NCBI GenBank assembly: GCA_003153335.1
Contig: PLYG01000080.1
Span: 2,847-9,982 of the forward strand
Direction of reading: 5' to 3'
Length of the DNA stretch: 7,136 nucleotides
Origin: Betaproteobacteria bacterium
GTDB lineage: Bacteria; Pseudomonadota; Gammaproteobacteria; Burkholderiales; Casimicrobiaceae
Shown: piece after piece, positions 6,174 through 7,136 of the stretch
Layout: each line of letters begins with the position of its first letter
Numbering within the stretch: the stretch's first letter is position 1
Notes under the pieces: generated by a model
Told to the model about the DNA's origin: nothing
The model's database searches: none
The model's input: only the letters and a program-made list of their open reading frames with translations
Translations under genes and position numbers: made by a program

Positions 6174-6547
6174 GCAACTTTCAGCGCCACGGTCTCTGTC
6201 TGCGTGAAGCCGTTGTCGCCTTCCCAGGTAAAGGTCGGGGTGCCGCAGCCGGTCGTGACAGTGTGGAACGCGAAGTACGGATTGGCGGCGATGGCCGGGA
6301 ACAGCTCGGCGCTGAGCACCAGTTCATTCGTGGCGCCATCGCCGAAATAACACGAAAAACGCCGAACGATGCCGTGCGGCAGCAGTTTTCCATCCACTCC
6401 GGGGCGGTATCCAGTCTCCATCGGGTGCCGGATCAGCGCCCGAATTGCGATGACTTCGCCACGGATGTGGCGCGGTCCGATTGGGCGCAATGGTATGGCA
6501 GGGCGTGCACGAAAGCATATAGTCTGTTGGCGCGCATACTTACCCAT
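6170..6547 (-). CDS. soxZ: Sulfur-oxidation carrier protein SoxZ, probably orphan
   Basis: SoxZ pairs with SoxY to form the periplasmic carrier on which thiosulfate sulfur is oxidised; SoxZ itself has no signal peptide and is exported with SoxY. From the ATG at 6547 the product is 125 residues. The conserved core starts at RGEVIAIRALIRHPMETGYR and continues through GIVRRFSCYF, ELFPAIAANPYFAFHTV and the ending TFTWEGDNGFTQTETVAL, all typical of SoxZ and without internal breaks. Family members usually begin about 10-20 residues before RGE. Here the upstream codons are unlike SoxZ and no good binding site is visible, so the true start is unclear: GTG 6562, ATG 6547 or TTG 6490 are all possible. 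No soxY lies upstream, where a plus-strand dioxygenase gene begins instead, and the following soxA is ruined. The gene is probably a non-functional leftover, although its core is intact. Confidence 0.75.
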   Translation of the reverse strand: MGKYARQQTICFRARPAIPLRPIGPRHIRGEVIAIRALIRHPMETGYRPGVDGKLLPHGIVRRFSCYFGDGATNELVLSAELFPAIAANPYFAFHTVTTGCGTPTFTWEGDNGFTQTETVALKVA

Positions 6548-6573
6548 ATACGACCGCTGCACCAGGGATCCAC
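6548..6573 (+). promoter_or_regulatory. Leader and binding site of the dioxygenase gene
   Basis: AGGGA at 6564-6568 lies five bases before ATG 6574 and serves as the ribosome binding site. Two copies of CATATA, at 6516-6521 and 6545-6550, and a CATACT at 6535-6540 give AT-rich spots suitable for a promoter, but no well-spaced -35 box is evident. The promoter probably lies within the 5' part of the old soxZ gene. Confidence 0.35.
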
Positions 6574-7136
6574 ATGATCATCGACAATGAACGACAAATC
6601 ACCAAAGCGGTGCTCGCCGAACTCCGGCGTGCTGAAAATCCACGATTCAGGGAGATCATGAGCGCAGCAGTGCGCCACCTGCACGACTTTGCACGCGAGG
6701 TCAAACTGACCGAAGCGGAGTTTCAGCAGGCGTGCGCAGCCATCGCCCGCCTGGGCCAGCATACGACGGCATCGCACAACGAGGTCGTGCTCTGCGCCGG
6801 ATCACTGGGGCTCTCGGCGCTGGTGTGCCTGCTCAACAATGGAGATCGCGGACAGGCCGGGACCACGGCCAACCTGCTGGGACCTTTCTGGAGAGAGGAG
6901 TCCCCGCGCACCGCGAATGGCGAGTCGATCGTGCGTTCACCCACGCCGGGTGATCCGATCTTCGTCAATGCCTGGGTCAGGGACATCGGTGGAGAGCCGG
7001 TCGCCGGCGCCGAAGTCGACGTCTGGCACTCCTCGCCGGAAGGCCTCTATGAGAACCAGGATCCCACACAGGCCGAGATGAACCTGCGCGGCCGCTTTGT
7101 CACCGACGAGACCGGGCGCTTTCATTTCCGCAGCGT
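6574..7136 (+). CDS. Intradiol ring-cleavage dioxygenase, hydroxyquinol 1,2-dioxygenase-like (3' end outside window)
   Basis: This enzyme opens the ring of a dihydroxy- or trihydroxy-aromatic between the two hydroxyls, using non-haem Fe(III). The hydroxyquinol type gives maleylacetate, the catechol type muconate. 187 residues are present of an expected 280-300. The N-terminal helical dimerisation domain contains REIMSAAVRHLHDFAREV (27-44), HNEVVLCAGSLGLSALVCLL (68-87) and TANLLGPFW (98-106), the usual entry to the catalytic beta-sandwich. Then come GAEVDVWHSSPEGLYENQDP (145-164) and MNLRGRF. Tyr159 in GLYENQDP should be the first of the two iron-binding tyrosines; the second tyrosine and the two histidines lie beyond the window edge. 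The pattern LLGPFW plus GLYENQDP fits hydroxyquinol dioxygenases better than catA catechol enzymes, but substrate is inferred. It is divergent from soxZ, and maleylacetate reductase or a transporter would be expected to the right. Confidence 0.92.
   Translation, partial: MIIDNERQITKAVLAELRRAENPRFREIMSAAVRHLHDFAREVKLTEAEFQQACAAIARLGQHTTASHNEVVLCAGSLGLSALVCLLNNGDRGQAGTTANLLGPFWREESPRTANGESIVRSPTPGDPIFVNAWVRDIGGEPVAGAEVDVWHSSPEGLYENQDPTQAEMNLRGRFVTDETGRFHFRS

Noticed and set aside
1..7136. CRISPR arrays, complete insertion sequences, phage genes, toxin-antitoxin or defence systems
   Set aside because: None seen: no regularly spaced repeats, no transposase or integrase motifs, and every sizeable coding region is explained by metabolic, signalling or sox families.

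Overview
This window is GC-rich, densely coding DNA. Its protein families (E. coli-type glutamate-cysteine ligase, proteobacterial D-tartrate dehydratase, Sox proteins, GGDEF-EAL signalling, intradiol dioxygenase) point to a soil or water betaproteobacterium, probably Burkholderiales-like. This is inferred from protein resemblance only; there is no rRNA or other phylogenetic marker.

Layout. (1) 2-829 (+): the C-terminal half of gshA, cut by the left edge. (2) 921-1529 (+): a secreted thioredoxin-fold redoxin with a single active-site-like cysteine. (3) 1689-2591 (+): an aldo/keto reductase with a Tat-type leader. (4) 2609-2676: a long, near-perfect hairpin with arms GGGGACAGACCACGTTT/AAACGTGGTCTGTCCCC and a following T-run. 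It looks like a REP/RAYT-type dispersed palindrome that may also serve as a terminator. (5) 2724-3893 (+): D(-)-tartrate dehydratase tarD, with every catalytic residue I can recall in place. (6) 3894-4268: a 375-base non-coding stretch with a hairpin after tarD, a short tandem repeat and a nested hairpin next to the following ribosome binding site. (7) 4269-5900 (+): a membrane-anchored GGDEF-EAL protein in which both active sites and the inhibitory RxxD site look intact, started at GTG. (8) 5985-6547 (-): a decaying sulfur-oxidation island, made of a nearly complete soxZ followed by a 63-codon remnant of soxA. The remnant joins two distant parts of SoxA, carries no haem-binding motif and breaks off where the catalytic cysteine should be. 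(9) 6574-7136 (+): the N-terminal two-thirds of a hydroxyquinol/catechol-type intradiol dioxygenase, cut by the right edge.

The first three genes share a redox or thiol theme (glutathione synthesis, redoxin, exported reductase), but gaps of 91 and 159 bases argue against a tight operon. tarD feeds D-tartrate carbon into oxaloacetate. The dioxygenase gene opens what is probably an aromatic-degradation locus continuing to the right. The sox remnant lies between unrelated plus-strand genes and is the clearest sign of past rearrangement. I see no CRISPR array, tRNA, rRNA, complete insertion sequence or defence system. The least ordinary signals are the sox gene wreck and the REP-like hairpin; I found no convincing new biological system.
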